Below are positions 43,305-51,321 of a stretch of 64,000 nucleotides of DNA, in pieces. The DNA lies in the NCBI RefSeq assembly GCF_003730195.1, contig NZ_QWGG01000001.1, positions 1-64,000 of the forward strand, given 5' to 3'. Source of the DNA: Halosimplex salinum. GTDB lineage: Archaea; Halobacteriota; Halobacteria; Halobacteriales; Haloarculaceae. A program made the position numbers and the translations under genes. The notes under the pieces are model-generated. The model ran no database searches and was not told the origin of the DNA. It saw nothing but the letters and a program-made list of their open reading frames with translations. Position 1 is the first letter of the stretch, and every line of letters starts with the position of its first letter.

Positions 43305-45131
43305 TTAGACTGCGTCCTCCAGTTCGATCCGCGGCGCGATTCCCAGCGCCTTCATCTCGTCGAGCAGGAGCTTGAAGGCGTAACTCATCTCGACCTCGTG
43401 AATCTCGGTCTCCTCGTCACAGTTGGGGCAGTAGACACGCCGCTGCTCGACGTTCTCCACCGCCGTCATCCCGCACTCGCCACAGACGTTGATGAACTCG
43501 CGGTCGGACTCGTCGAGCAGGCGCTCCTTCAGCGCCATCGCGGCACCGTGCCCGATGAGCACGTCGCGTTCCATCTCCCCGACGCGGAGCCCACCCTCGC
43601 GGGCGCGCCCCTCCGTCGGCTGACGGGTCAGCACCTGCACCGGCCCGCGCGAGCGGGCGTGGATCTTGTTCGAGACCATGTGGTAGAGCTTCTGGTAGAA
43701 GATGGTCCCGACGAAGATCTCCGCCTCGATCTGCTCGCCCGTGATGCCCGAGTACATGATCTCCTTGCCGCTGGACATGAAGCCGCGCTCCTCCAGCGAC
43801 CCGCGGAGCTCGTCCTCGTCCTCGCCCGTGAAGGCGGTGCCGTCGACGCGGCGGCCTTCGAGCGAGCCGACCTTCCCGCCGATCATCTCGAGGATGTGCC
43901 CGACGGTCATCCGCGACGGCAGCGCGTGCGGGTTCAGGATGAGGTCCGGCACGACGCCCTGCTCGGTGAAGGGCATGTCTTCCTGGGGCGCGATGTGACC
44001 CACGACACCCTTCTGGCCGTGCCGCGACGCGAACTTGTCCCCGAGTTCGGGGATCCGCTCGTCGCGCACGGAGACCTTCGAGAGCTTCGAGCCGTCCTCG
44101 CCCTCCATCAGCGTCACGGTGTCGACGACCCCGGACTCGCCGGAGCGCATCGTCACCGAGGTCTCTCGCCGCTTCTGCGGGGAGAGCCCGCCCATGTCGT
44201 CCGGCTCTTCGAGGAACCGCGGCGGCGACGTCTTCCCGAGGAGCACGTCGTTCTCGCCGACGTGCGTCTCGGGGTTGACGAGGCCGTCCTCGTCGAGGTG
44301 GGTGTACGCTTCCTCGCCGCGAGCGCCGCGGACCTCCTCGTCGGGGATCTCGAAGTGGTCTTCCTGTCCGCCGGGGTAGCGTCGCTCCTCGCCCTCGTAC
44401 GTTCGGAAGAAGTGCGAGCGCGCGAGCGCGCGGTCGACGGAGCCCTGGTTCATGACCAGCGCGTCCTCGATGTTGAACCCCTCGTAGCTCATGACCGCGA
44501 CGACGAAGTTCTGTGCCGCCGGTCGGTCGTCGTACCCGATCTGCTCGGTCGTCTGGGTCTTGACCAGCGAGAGCTGCGGGTAGTGCAGGAGGTGCTGGCG
44601 CGTGTCCGGGCGGATCCGGTAGTTCGCGCTCGGCAGCCCCAGCGACTGCTTGATCATCCCCGACCCCATCGTAATGCGTGGCGAGGCGTTGTGTTCGGGG
44701 TAGGGGATCATCCCCGCGCCGATACCGAACATCAGCTGCGGGTCGACCTCGAGGTGCGTGTGGTCCTCGGTGAGGTCGTCTTCGTCGACGGCGACGAGGA
44801 TGTCCTCTTCCTCCTCGGCGTCGATGAACTCGATGTACCCGCGCTCGACGAGCTCCTCGAACTCCAGATCGCCGTTCGAGAGCGCCTCGACCTCCTCGTC
44901 GGAGGCCAGCGGCTCGCCGTTCTCGATGACGAGCAGCGGGCGACGCGCTCGGCCGGCGTCGGCGTTGACGATGACTTCCCGGGTTCGATTCTTCACGGAA
45001 ACGTTGACCATCTCGCTCACGTCGCCGCGCCGGCGCGCCTGCCGGATCTGGTCTGCGAGCTGGTGCGGGTCGGGGTGTGTCCCGACGAGGCTCCCGTTGA
45101 CGTAGACTTTGGCTTCCTGTTGCTGGCTCAT
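43305..45131 (-). CDS. rpoB1: DNA-directed RNA polymerase subunit B'
   Basis: The 608-residue C-terminal half of the second-largest subunit (Rpo2C). It carries [20 protein letters not shown], the conserved [52 protein letters not shown] and a zinc ribbon near the end (CGECG and YCPNCDEE). The split from B'' is typical of Euryarchaea. Stop and start codons are 1 bp apart from both neighbours. Confidence 0.98.
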   Translation of the reverse strand: MSQQQEAKVYVNGSLVGTHPDPHQLADQIRQARRRGDVSEMVNVSVKNRTREVIVNADAGRARRPLLVIENGEPLASDEEVEALSNGDLEFEELVERGYIEFIDAEEEEDILVAVDEDDLTEDHTHLEVDPQLMFGIGAGMIPYPEHNASPRITMGSGMIKQSLGLPSANYRIRPDTRQHLLHYPQLSLVKTQTTEQIGYDDRPAAQNFVVAVMSYEGFNIEDALVMNQGSVDRALARSHFFRTYEGEERRYPGGQEDHFEIPDEEVRGARGEEAYTHLDEDGLVNPETHVGENDVLLGKTSPPRFLEEPDDMGGLSPQKRRETSVTMRSGESGVVDTVTLMEGEDGSKLSKVSVRDERIPELGDKFASRHGQKGVVGHIAPQEDMPFTEQGVVPDLILNPHALPSRMTVGHILEMIGGKVGSLEGRRVDGTAFTGEDEDELRGSLEERGFMSSGKEIMYSGITGEQIEAEIFVGTIFYQKLYHMVSNKIHARSRGPVQVLTRQPTEGRAREGGLRVGEMERDVLIGHGAAMALKERLLDESDREFINVCGECGMTAVENVEQRRVYCPNCDEETEIHEVEMSYAFKLLLDEMKALGIAPRIELEDAV

Positions 45132-45132
45132 G

Positions 45133-46698
45133 TTAGTCGTCCGCTGGCTGCTGGTCGATGGACTCGATGCCCGGGATGCCCGAGACGCCCATCGCCGCCA
45201 GTTCCTGTTTCAGTCCCTGTTCGTCCTCGACGTTCTGTGACAGCTCCATCGCCTGCGCGAAGTTCTTCACGAGCCCACAGTTGGGCCCCTCCGGCGTCTC
45301 GGAGGGACAGATGCGACCCCACTGGGTCGCGTGCAGGTCCCGCGCCTCGAAGTGGGGCTGCGAGCGACTGAGCGGCGAGCGCAGTCGGCGCAGGTGGGAG
45401 AGAACGCCCATGTAGTCCGTTCGGTCGACCAGCTGGCTCACGCCGGAGCGGCCGCCGACCCAGTTCCCCGTCGCGATCGGGTGTTCGAGCCGCTCGGTCA
45501 GCACGTCCGAGCGGACCACCGTCGACACGGAGAGCTGTCGGTTGCGCATGTTGGCGCGTTCGAGCTGGTACTTCACGTCGCGCGCCAGCTTGTTCAGCGC
45601 TGTCCGGAACAGGTCCTTCATCAGGTCGCCCGAGACTTTGAGGCGCTTGTTGGCGTAGTGGTCCTTGTCGTCGGCGTCGCGGCGTTCGAGCGCGAGCTCG
45701 AAACACGCCTCGGCCATCCGACAGAGGTAGTACGCCTTGTTGATGCGCACGTCCTCCTCCTCGACGCCGTCCTCGTGGAGGTGCGGGAGCAGGTAGCGGT
45801 CGATGACGTAGTTGGCGCGTTTGAGCTGGTAGTTCTTGCCCTGGCCCGACGCGACGCGCGTCCCGAGTTCCTCGATGGCGCCCTCGGTCGTCTGGACCTC
45901 GGCGGCCTCCAGGTTCTCGAGCATGAACTTCACGATCTCCGGGTCCTCGGAGACGCGGTGGACGATCTCCTCGTCGGATTCGAGGCCGAGCGCCCGGATC
46001 AGCGTCACGAAGTTGATGCTCCCCGACACCGAGGGGAACGAGACCTCGAGCAGCCCGTCGCGGGTGCGCTCGACGAGCACGAGCGCGCGGTAGCCACGGC
46101 GCTGGGAGAAGGTCTTCGCGACTTCGATGGTGTCGCCGTACTTCGTGTCCGTCTCGGCGAGGATCTTGTTCGGCGCGAGGTCCTCGCTCGTCATCAGCAC
46201 GCGCTCGGAGCCGTTGACGATGAAGTACCCGCCGGGGTCGGCGGGGTCTTCGCCGATGTCGATCAGCTCTTCGTCGGTGAACCCGGCGATGTTACACTTG
46301 TCCGACCCGACCATGATCGGCATGCGGCCGATCTTGGTCTCGGTCTGGTCGACGACGCGTTCTTCCTCTTCCTCGCCGCCCTTGATGATCGCCATCTCCA
46401 TGAAGACGGGCGCGGCGTAGGTGATGTTCCGCAGTCGTGCCTCCTGCGGATACAGCAGTTCTTCGGAGCCGTCGGCCTCTCGAACGCGGGGGGTGACCAC
46501 GCGGACGTCCCCGAGCTCGACATAGACGGGCTCTTCGCCCTCCTTGTCGCCGATGTCCGTCTCGATGGTCGCCTTCTCGTCGACGACCTCCTGCATCCCT
46601 CGGCCGAGGAACGCGTTGAACGAGCGGAAGTGGTGTTCTGCGAGCCGTTCCCTCGAGAAATACTCACGCGATATCTCGCGTCTGTCCTTGATGTCCAT
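45133..46698 (-). CDS. rpoB2: DNA-directed RNA polymerase subunit B''
   Basis: A 521-residue Rpo2N that forms the protrusion and lobe. Conserved stretches are [35 protein letters not shown]-like ([19 protein letters not shown]), and the C-terminal [20 protein letters not shown], which is the fork region. The ATG at 46698 ([16 protein letters not shown]) is chosen, 1 bp after the rpoH stop; an upstream TTG would overlap rpoH. Confidence 0.97.
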   Translation of the reverse strand: MDIKDRREISREYFSRERLAEHHFRSFNAFLGRGMQEVVDEKATIETDIGDKEGEEPVYVELGDVRVVTPRVREADGSEELLYPQEARLRNITYAAPVFMEMAIIKGGEEEEERVVDQTETKIGRMPIMVGSDKCNIAGFTDEELIDIGEDPADPGGYFIVNGSERVLMTSEDLAPNKILAETDTKYGDTIEVAKTFSQRRGYRALVLVERTRDGLLEVSFPSVSGSINFVTLIRALGLESDEEIVHRVSEDPEIVKFMLENLEAAEVQTTEGAIEELGTRVASGQGKNYQLKRANYVIDRYLLPHLHEDGVEEEDVRINKAYYLCRMAEACFELALERRDADDKDHYANKRLKVSGDLMKDLFRTALNKLARDVKYQLERANMRNRQLSVSTVVRSDVLTERLEHPIATGNWVGGRSGVSQLVDRTDYMGVLSHLRRLRSPLSRSQPHFEARDLHATQWGRICPSETPEGPNCGLVKNFAQAMELSQNVEDEQGLKQELAAMGVSGIPGIESIDQQPADD

Positions 46699-46699
46699 A

Positions 46700-46936
46700 T
46701 TATTCAACCACGAGTCGGTATACGACTGCTCGGTCGGTCGTTCGCGAGTCCCGTGTCACTCGGACGACGTCGCCTGCTTCGGCGTCGGCTTCGAGGTCGC
46801 GCAGCGCGGGATCGGTGCGTTTGATCTTCGGCAGGTCCGTTTTCTTGATGTTGTACTCCTCGAGCACGCCCTCGATCTCGTCGCCATCGAGGATCGTGTG
46901 GTCCGGAACGAGTTCGTGTTGGCTTACGTCTACCAT
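46700..46936 (-). CDS. rpoH: DNA-directed RNA polymerase subunit H (Rpo5)
   Basis: The 78-residue protein matches archaeal Rpo5: [40 protein letters not shown] and [20 protein letters not shown]. It is equivalent to the C-terminal domain of eukaryotic RPB5 and contacts downstream DNA. It is the first gene of the operon rpoH-rpoB2-rpoB1-rpoA1-rpoA2-nusA. A TATA-like TTTTATGG at 47002-47009 gives a leader of about 40 nt. Confidence 0.97.
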   Translation of the reverse strand: MVDVSQHELVPDHTILDGDEIEGVLEEYNIKKTDLPKIKRTDPALRDLEADAEAGDVVRVTRDSRTTDRAVVYRLVVE

Positions 46937-47001
46937 GTGTGGGGCTGTTTGGAGTGAGAAGTTGCTGTCACGAGATACTACAGACGGCTATAACCGCGAA
47001 C

Positions 47002-47009
47002 CATAAAAC
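47002..47009 (-). promoter_or_regulatory. TATA element of the RNA polymerase operon
   Basis: The minus-strand TTTTATGG is about 70 nt before the rpoH ATG, with a second TATA-like GGTTATAG at about 46987-46994. Both predict short leaders. Confidence 0.45.
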
Positions 47010-47223
47010 GCTTACCAAGTCCGGCCAGCAGAGCTACTCGAACTGCGTGCGACCGCCGTGATTCCGCGACGTCGATGCTTCGTGCCCCTCGATACGCAAA
47101 CCTGATTGATAGGTGTTGGGGTGTGCGGGGAAGTGCCACGGTTTCGGTGGCGGATATCGGGTGACGGCGGGGCAATCCGAACTGGAAAGCCTTTTCCGTG
47201 TGTTCCTCCCAGATGTGAGTGTA

Positions 47224-47296
47224 GCCCGGGTGGTGTAGTGGCCCATCATACGACCCTGTCACGGTCGTGACGCGGGTTCAAATCCCGCCTCGGGCG
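47224..47296 (+). tRNA. tRNA-Asp (anticodon GTC)
   Basis: The 73-nt cloverleaf has acceptor GCCCGGG paired with CTCGGGC and discriminator G. The D-arm is TGGTGTAGTGGCCCATCA. The anticodon stem CGACC/GGTCG encloses CTGTCAC, so the anticodon is GTC. The T-arm is GCGGGTTCAAATCCCGC. CCA is not encoded and there is no intron. It faces away from rpoH; a partly duplicated 3' end lies downstream. Confidence 0.96.
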
Positions 47297-47298
47297 CT

Positions 47299-47353
47299 TC
47301 TCTGATTTCAACGGCGCGGAGTTTCATCTCCGCGCCTCTCTCGAAATCAGAGA
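47299..47353 (+). terminator. nested double stem after tRNA-Asp
   Basis: An outer 11-bp and an inner 9-bp perfect stem start 3 nt after the tRNA. The position suits a tRNA terminator or processing signal, though the palindrome density nearby suggests a mobile-element remnant. Confidence 0.45.
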
Positions 47354-47580
47354 GCGGCAGTACGGGATTTGAACCCTATCAGTCGCGCGCAGCGAACGAA
47401 GTGAGCGAGCACGTCTGATTCCGGTTCAAATCCCGAGAGACGCCGTCGGCGTCTCTCGACCCTCGCGAACGCTTCGCGTTCGCTCGGTCCCGCCTCGGGC
47501 GCTTTCTGTCGCGAACAACCTGGCGAGCACCGCATGCGCTCGCCACCGCGAGCGGCGAAGTGCCAGTGTCAGCGGAGAAA

Positions 47581-47588
47581 CTAATACG
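47581..47588 (+). promoter_or_regulatory. TATA-like element before the 47610 gene
   Basis: CTAATACG is centred 26 nt before the ATG at 47610; a leaderless start is predicted. Confidence 0.4.
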
Positions 47589-47609
47589 CCGGCGCATCTC
47601 GGCCAGACT

Positions 47610-48014
47610 ATGGAGCCGGAAGCCGGTGGATCGACCTGGGTGCCGGACAGGGTGCCGACGTGGATAGACGTGGCCGCCGGCGTGCTCTCGGGCGCACTGT
47701 TCGTCAGCAACTTGACGACGACCTCGCAGATCGGCTGGACGTGGGTCGCCGGGGGATTCGTCGCGACCGTGCTCGTCGCCGGTCCGCTGGCGCAGTCGTC
47801 GGTCGGGAACGGGCTGGGGGGCTGGTTCCGAGCCATCGGCGTGATCGGTCGGGCTGCGGTTATCGTGGCGTTCGCCGTCGGGGTCTGGGCGGTAGACGAG
47901 TACGTCGGGATCCCGGCGGCGATCCGCACGGGGCTCGCGAGCGGCGTCTTTCTGGGCGTCGCGGTGTTCGTCGCAGCGCACGTCCTGCGTTCGCGCGCCG
48001 TCGAGGGGTGGTGA
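47610..48014 (+). CDS. small four-helix membrane protein
   Basis: The 134-residue protein has four hydrophobic segments: WIDVAAGVLSGALFVSNLTT, WTWVAGGFVATVLVAGPLA, AIGVIGRAAVIVAFAVGVWAV and SGVFLGVAVFVAAHVL. Loops are short. Nothing suggests an enzyme. The TATA element at leaderless distance supports the start. The next gene begins 44 bp downstream with its own TATA element, so it is probably monocistronic. Function unknown. Confidence 0.75.
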   Translation: MEPEAGGSTWVPDRVPTWIDVAAGVLSGALFVSNLTTTSQIGWTWVAGGFVATVLVAGPLAQSSVGNGLGGWFRAIGVIGRAAVIVAFAVGVWAVDEYVGIPAAIRTGLASGVFLGVAVFVAAHVLRSRAVEGW

Positions 48015-48030
48015 CGCGGTCCGCCAAAGC

Positions 48031-48038
48031 GTATATGC
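48031..48038 (+). promoter_or_regulatory. TATA element before the 48059 gene
   Basis: GTATATGC is about 25 nt before the ATG at 48059, which supports that start over an in-frame ATG at 48035 inside the TATA element. Confidence 0.5.
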
Positions 48039-48058
48039 CTGCGTGCGAATGGGTCGGT

Positions 48059-48712
48059 ATGGACGAAATCGACGGCGGGGAGATGCCTCGCGTGCTCGTC
48101 GAGGAGTTCCTCGAGCGGGAGGAGGGGACGCGAGCGCTGCTCGACGACCTCGAACGAGCGATGCTGGAGGGCGACCACGAGAGCGTCCGGGACCGTATCC
48201 GCGACCTCGCGGAGAACAACCAGCACGTCTTCTACGCGGTCGCGCTCTCACTCTCCGGGTCGAAGCAGTTCTACGGCGACGTGGAGGCCCAGCTCGGCGT
48301 CGAAGCCGCGAACGTGCTCCGCGATTTGGGTGAGACCTACCCGGCGCTGGCCGAACCGTTCGGCGTGGTCCGCACCGAGCAGACCCGAGAGCGCCGCAAC
48401 CCGATCACGGAACTGGAGGCGGCGACGACGTACCACTCGGAAGCCGAGGTGCCCGTCGTCAGCTACGCTCCCAAGTCCGGCGCGGTAGAACTGTTCTCGG
48501 CGCAGGGGTCGCCCGAGGAAGTGTTGCAGTTCGCCTCGTATCTCGTGCAGGCGACGACGGACTCGCTCGACAGCGCGCTCGACCACGACTACTCGGTCAA
48601 CACGGAGGAACTCGGTGCGCTGATCGACCGGCAGGAGGAACTGGAGAGCGAACTCGGCCGACTGCGCGACCAGATCGACGAGCTACGGCGGACGCCGGTC
48701 GGCGACGAGTAG
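48059..48712 (+). CDS. haloarchaeal coiled-coil protein of unknown function
   Basis: The 217-residue acidic soluble protein begins MDEIDGGEMPRVLVEEFLER. Helical segments dominate: GTRALLDDLERAMLEGDHES, VRDRIRDLAENNQHVFYAVA. A central part has EAATTYHSEAEVPVVSYAPK and GAVELFSAQGSPEEVLQFAS. The C-terminal 30 residues (LIDRQEELESELGRLRDQID) form a coiled coil. No named family is recognised. The final codons and stop are repeated downstream in 28-bp units (48686-48769). Confidence 0.75.
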   Translation: MDEIDGGEMPRVLVEEFLEREEGTRALLDDLERAMLEGDHESVRDRIRDLAENNQHVFYAVALSLSGSKQFYGDVEAQLGVEAANVLRDLGETYPALAEPFGVVRTEQTRERRNPITELEAATTYHSEAEVPVVSYAPKSGAVELFSAQGSPEEVLQFASYLVQATTDSLDSALDHDYSVNTEELGALIDRQEELESELGRLRDQIDELRRTPVGDE

Positions 48713-48769
48713 ACGGCGGACGCCGGACGGCGACGAGCAAACGGGGGACGCCAGACGGGGACGAACAGG
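48686..48769. repeat. three 28-bp tandem repeats covering a gene 3' end
   Basis: Units at 48686-48713, 48714-48741 and 48742-48769 share CGGCGGACGCCGG...CGACGAG. The first contains the last codons and the TAG of the 48059 gene; in units 2 and 3 the TAG is changed to CAA/CAG, so the copies have diverged. Confidence 0.75.
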
Positions 48770-48843
48770 CCGGTTCGCCCGCGCGTCCGCCCGCGGCACC
48801 TGTACTTTATTACCACCGGAGGGAATAGACCCGGTGGGCTTTC

Positions 48844-49131
48844 ATGGTGGAGCGACTGACCAATCAGGTCGAGAAGGAGGAACGGGACCTGCGCATCCTC
48901 GAGGCGGTGATCGAGTCCGGGCCGATCGGGATCGTGCGACTGGCCGAGGAGACGGACGTCCCCGAGCACAAAGTTCGGTACTCGCTGCGGATGCTGGAGA
49001 ACGACGGCCTCGTCGATCCGACGCCGAACGGCGCGGTGCCGGCCGACGACATCGACGAGCGACTCGCCGAGATGAACGAGGGGATCGACCACCTGATCGA
49101 GCGGCTCGAAACGCTCGAGGACGTCTTCTGA
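48844..49131 (+). CDS. winged helix-turn-helix DNA-binding protein
   Basis: The 95-residue protein has an N-terminal wHTH: LRILEAVIESGPIGIVRLAE, ETDVPEHKVRYSLRMLENDG, LVDPTPNGAVPAD (wing). A C-terminal amphipathic helix (LAEMNEGIDHLIERLETLED) probably dimerises. It is common in Halobacteria as a stand-alone small regulator. The TATA-like CTTTATTA at 48805-48812 lies 36 nt before the ATG. The 49205 nucleotidyltransferase gene follows after 73 bp with its own TATA element. Confidence 0.85.
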   Translation: MVERLTNQVEKEERDLRILEAVIESGPIGIVRLAEETDVPEHKVRYSLRMLENDGLVDPTPNGAVPADDIDERLAEMNEGIDHLIERLETLEDVF

Positions 49132-49204
49132 GGCGGCGCGGTGCGGGCCGGTCGCCGCGGATTCGCGGCAGGGTTTAGTGACAGGCGGCTGTTTGTGTGC
49201 CCAG

Positions 49205-49915
49205 ATGAAAGCAGTCATTCTCGCGGCGGGGCGGGGCACGCGACTCGGAGCGCTCACCGAGGACCGCCCGAAGCCGCTCGTCGAGGTCGACGGACGACCG
49301 CTACTGTCCCACGGGCTCTCGGAGCTAGCCGACCTGGGGGCCGAGGCGTTCGTCCTCGTCGTCGGCTACCGGAAGGAGGCGATCATCGAGCACTACGGCG
49401 ACGAGTTCGAGGGGGTTCCGATCACGTACGTCCACCAGCGCGAACCGATTGGACTGGCCGACGCCGTCCTCCAGGCGGAGCGCGTCGTCGACGACGATTT
49501 CCTCGTGTTCAACGGCGACAACGTGATGTTCGGCAATCTCGACGACGTGGTCGAGCGCCAGGGGCGTGACGGCGTGGACGCGACGCTCCTGGTCGACGAG
49601 GTCTCGCGGGACGAGGCCGCCGAGACCGGGGTGTTCGTCACCGACGACGACGGCCGCCTCGACGCGGTCGTGGAGAAACCGGACGACCCGCCGTCGACGC
49701 GGGTCCTGACGGGGCTGTTCGCGTTCAGCCCCGAGATATTTCACGCCTGTCACCTCGTCCAGCCCTCCGACCGCGGCGAGTACGAACTGACCGACGCCAT
49801 CGACCTCTTCCTCCGTGCCGGTCGCCGCGTCGAGACGGTCCCCTTCGAGGGCTCGCGCGTGAACGTCAACACGCCCGCCGACAGGGACCGGGCCGAACGG
49901 CTGGTCGAGCGGTAG
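49205..49915 (+). CDS. sugar nucleotidyltransferase
   Basis: A 236-residue NTP-transferase. The N-terminal signature MKAVILAAGRGTRLGALTED and RPKPLVEVDGRPLLSHGLSE match glucose-1-phosphate uridylyl/thymidylyltransferases (GxGTRL and PKP). FNGDNVMFGNLDDVV is the metal/NDP-binding Asp, ETGVFVTDDDGRLDAVVEKP the product loop. It makes nucleotide-sugars for surface glycans or exopolysaccharide. It lacks the C-terminal left-handed helix of bifunctional enzymes. The ATG at 49205 is preferred over a start nine codons upstream because it begins with the family motif; GGGTTTAGTG is at TATA distance. Its 3' end is repeated in 30-bp units. Confidence 0.9.
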   Translation: MKAVILAAGRGTRLGALTEDRPKPLVEVDGRPLLSHGLSELADLGAEAFVLVVGYRKEAIIEHYGDEFEGVPITYVHQREPIGLADAVLQAERVVDDDFLVFNGDNVMFGNLDDVVERQGRDGVDATLLVDEVSRDEAAETGVFVTDDDGRLDAVVEKPDDPPSTRVLTGLFAFSPEIFHACHLVQPSDRGEYELTDAIDLFLRAGRRVETVPFEGSRVNVNTPADRDRAERLVER

Positions 49916-49971
49916 ACGGCGTGTCGGCGACTGGTCGAGCGGTAGGCGGCGTGTCCACGACTGGTCGACGG
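49901..49971. repeat. 30-bp tandem repeat covering the 3' end of the nucleotidyltransferase
   Basis: Units 49901-49930 and 49931-49960 (CTGGTCGAGCGGTAG-ACGGCGTGTC type) plus a partial third at 49961-49971. The TAG stop lies inside the first unit; the second unit has the same TAG. Confidence 0.8.
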
Positions 49972-49999
49972 AAGCGACGGTAGAACGGGTAGTATCGGA

Positions 50000-50128
50000 T
50001 TACTCGGAGGGGTTGTTGCCGCGCTGGAAGAGGTACAGCATCTCCCACATCGCGTCGTCGAGGTCACGGCCGTCGGAAGCGTCCTCCAGCTGGCTGTACA
50101 GGCTGTCCGATACCTGAATCTCTGGCAT
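50000..50128 (-). CDS. 42-residue small acidic protein
   Basis: ATG at 50128 to TAA at 50000-50002 encodes MPEIQVSDSLYSQLEDASDG, RDLDDAMWEMLYLFQRGNNP, SE. The pattern of an N-terminal strand (EIQVSDSLYSQLE) followed by an amphipathic helix resembles short haloarchaeal proteins related to ribbon-helix-helix or antitoxin-like families. It is acidic with haloarchaeal codon usage. It lies between the nucleotidyltransferase 3' repeats and the divergent SppA gene. DNA binding is possible but not demonstrated. Confidence 0.7.
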   Translation of the reverse strand: MPEIQVSDSLYSQLEDASDGRDLDDAMWEMLYLFQRGNNPSE

Positions 50129-50305
50129 ACATCGTCACACACGGCGATAGCTAATAAAGACCCGCTGAGTCGGAAGCGAGTTAACGTTCGGAGAACGGCT
50201 GTATCGACCGTCTCGGCGGGCAGATGGGACCATGCGACCGCTGCGGGGCGACGGTCCAGGCAAGATACTGGTACGTCGGTATGGAGATCCGGTATATCAA
50301 ATGGA

Positions 50306-50333
50306 TTTTTAGATTGAACAACCTTCATGAAGG
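50306..50333 (+). promoter_or_regulatory. promoter and palindrome of the sppA gene
   Basis: TATA-like TTTTTAGA at 50306-50313 predicts a start at about 50336. A perfect 12-bp palindrome CCTTCATGAAGG (50322-50333) lies between the TATA box and the start, a position where a repressor could act. Confidence 0.45.
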
Positions 50334-50355
50334 GGTCGTACATTGTCCGGGGTGT

Positions 50356-51321
50356 ATGGTGGACAGAACCGATTCGGCCAGGACGACCACGGTACTGTAC
50401 GTGATCGTCGTGGTCGTCGCCGTCCTGATTGGCACCGTACTCGCGCCAGTCGTCTGGAGTGCGACACAGTCCTCTTCAGACAACTCGGGGGATCCGACCG
50501 TGTCCGTCGTCACCTTGCGAGCCGGGACCGACCCCGGTCCGGTGAACGACGTCAAGGAAGATCTCCGTGAAGCGAGAACCAACGACTCGATCGAGGCTGT
50601 CGTCCTGCGGATCGACAGCCCCGGCGGCGCAGTCGCGTCGAGCGAAGAACTGTATCTGGCGATGAACCAGACCGCGCGGCAGATGCCGGTCGTCGCCTAC
50701 GTCGAGGGGACGGCCGCTTCGGGGGGATACTACGGCATCGCGCCCGCCGACCGGATCTACGTGAAACCCAGTTCGACGGTCGGTTCGATCGGCGTCATCG
50801 TCAGCGCGCCGCTGAGTGCGCTCGAACAGGCGGAAGCCGAGAGCAAGACGTACCTGCGGACCGGTCCCGACAAGGCGACCTACGACAAGGACCAGTTCCG
50901 CGAGGAGATGGAGACCCTCCACAACGCCTTCCTCGACACGATCATGAAACACCGCGGTGACGAACTGGAGCTGTCGCGCGAGGAGGTCGGCCACGGTGAC
51001 GCCTACCTCGGCCCGACCGCGCTCCAGAACGGGTTCGCCGACGAGGCCGGCGACCTCGACTCCGCGATCAGCTACGCTGCGTCGCAGACCGATGCTATCG
51101 AAGACGGCCAGTACAACGTCCACTACGAGGAGCCGATCAGTCCGTCCGGCGGCGCTATCCTCCTCTCGGAGGGTGCCGAGAAGACCGACGGAAACATCGT
51201 CTACGTGGACAAGTCCGGCGAGGGAACGACGGAGTTCCAGCGACCGGTGACCTACTACGCGGTCTGGGGTGTCCCCGTCACGGAGGACGCCCAGGAGGTG
51301 AGCACCAATGAAAGCGAGTGA
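50356..51321 (+). CDS. signal peptide peptidase SppA-like (S49) membrane protease
   Basis: The ATG at 50356 (MVDRTDSARTTTVLYVIVVV) gives 321 residues with one N-terminal TM helix (about 11-30). The S49 protease domain follows: AVVLRIDSPGGAVASSEELY, VEGTAASGGYYGIAPADRIY (catalytic Ser in AASGGYY), VGSIGVIVS, and RTGPDKATYDKDQFREEME with the probable catalytic Lys. The protease faces outward. It cleaves membrane peptides such as signal-peptide remnants. A longer reading from 50224 adds a Cys-bearing stretch (CDRCG, CPGC) but crosses the TATA element. It overlaps the next gene by 14 bp. Confidence 0.85.
   Translation: MVDRTDSARTTTVLYVIVVVVAVLIGTVLAPVVWSATQSSSDNSGDPTVSVVTLRAGTDPGPVNDVKEDLREARTNDSIEAVVLRIDSPGGAVASSEELYLAMNQTARQMPVVAYVEGTAASGGYYGIAPADRIYVKPSSTVGSIGVIVSAPLSALEQAEAESKTYLRTGPDKATYDKDQFREEMETLHNAFLDTIMKHRGDELELSREEVGHGDAYLGPTALQNGFADEAGDLDSAISYAASQTDAIEDGQYNVHYEEPISPSGGAILLSEGAEKTDGNIVYVDKSGEGTTEFQRPVTYYAVWGVPVTEDAQEVSTNESE

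Larger units (their letters stand above)
47297..47609. other. palindromes and duplicated tRNA-Asp 3' sequence
   Basis: Directly after the tRNA a nested stem is found: outer TCTCTGATTTC/GAAATCAGAGA (47299-47309, 47343-47353) and inner GGCGCGGAG/CTCCGCGCC (47313-47321, 47328-47336). Then come an inverted T-arm copy (GGGATTTGAACCC, 47364-47376), a direct T-arm copy (GGTTCAAATCCCG, 47423-47435), two more perfect hairpins (47434-47458 and 47465-47483), and TCCCGCCTCGGGCGCTT (47488-47504), identical to 47283-47299 of the tRNA end. No gene is supported. Confidence 0.7.

Noticed and set aside
50224-50355. N-terminal zinc-like extension (CDRCG, CPGC) of the SppA protein
   Set aside because: The stretch overlaps an AT-rich TATA and palindrome region, so the ATG at 50356 is a better start; the cysteines may be chance.
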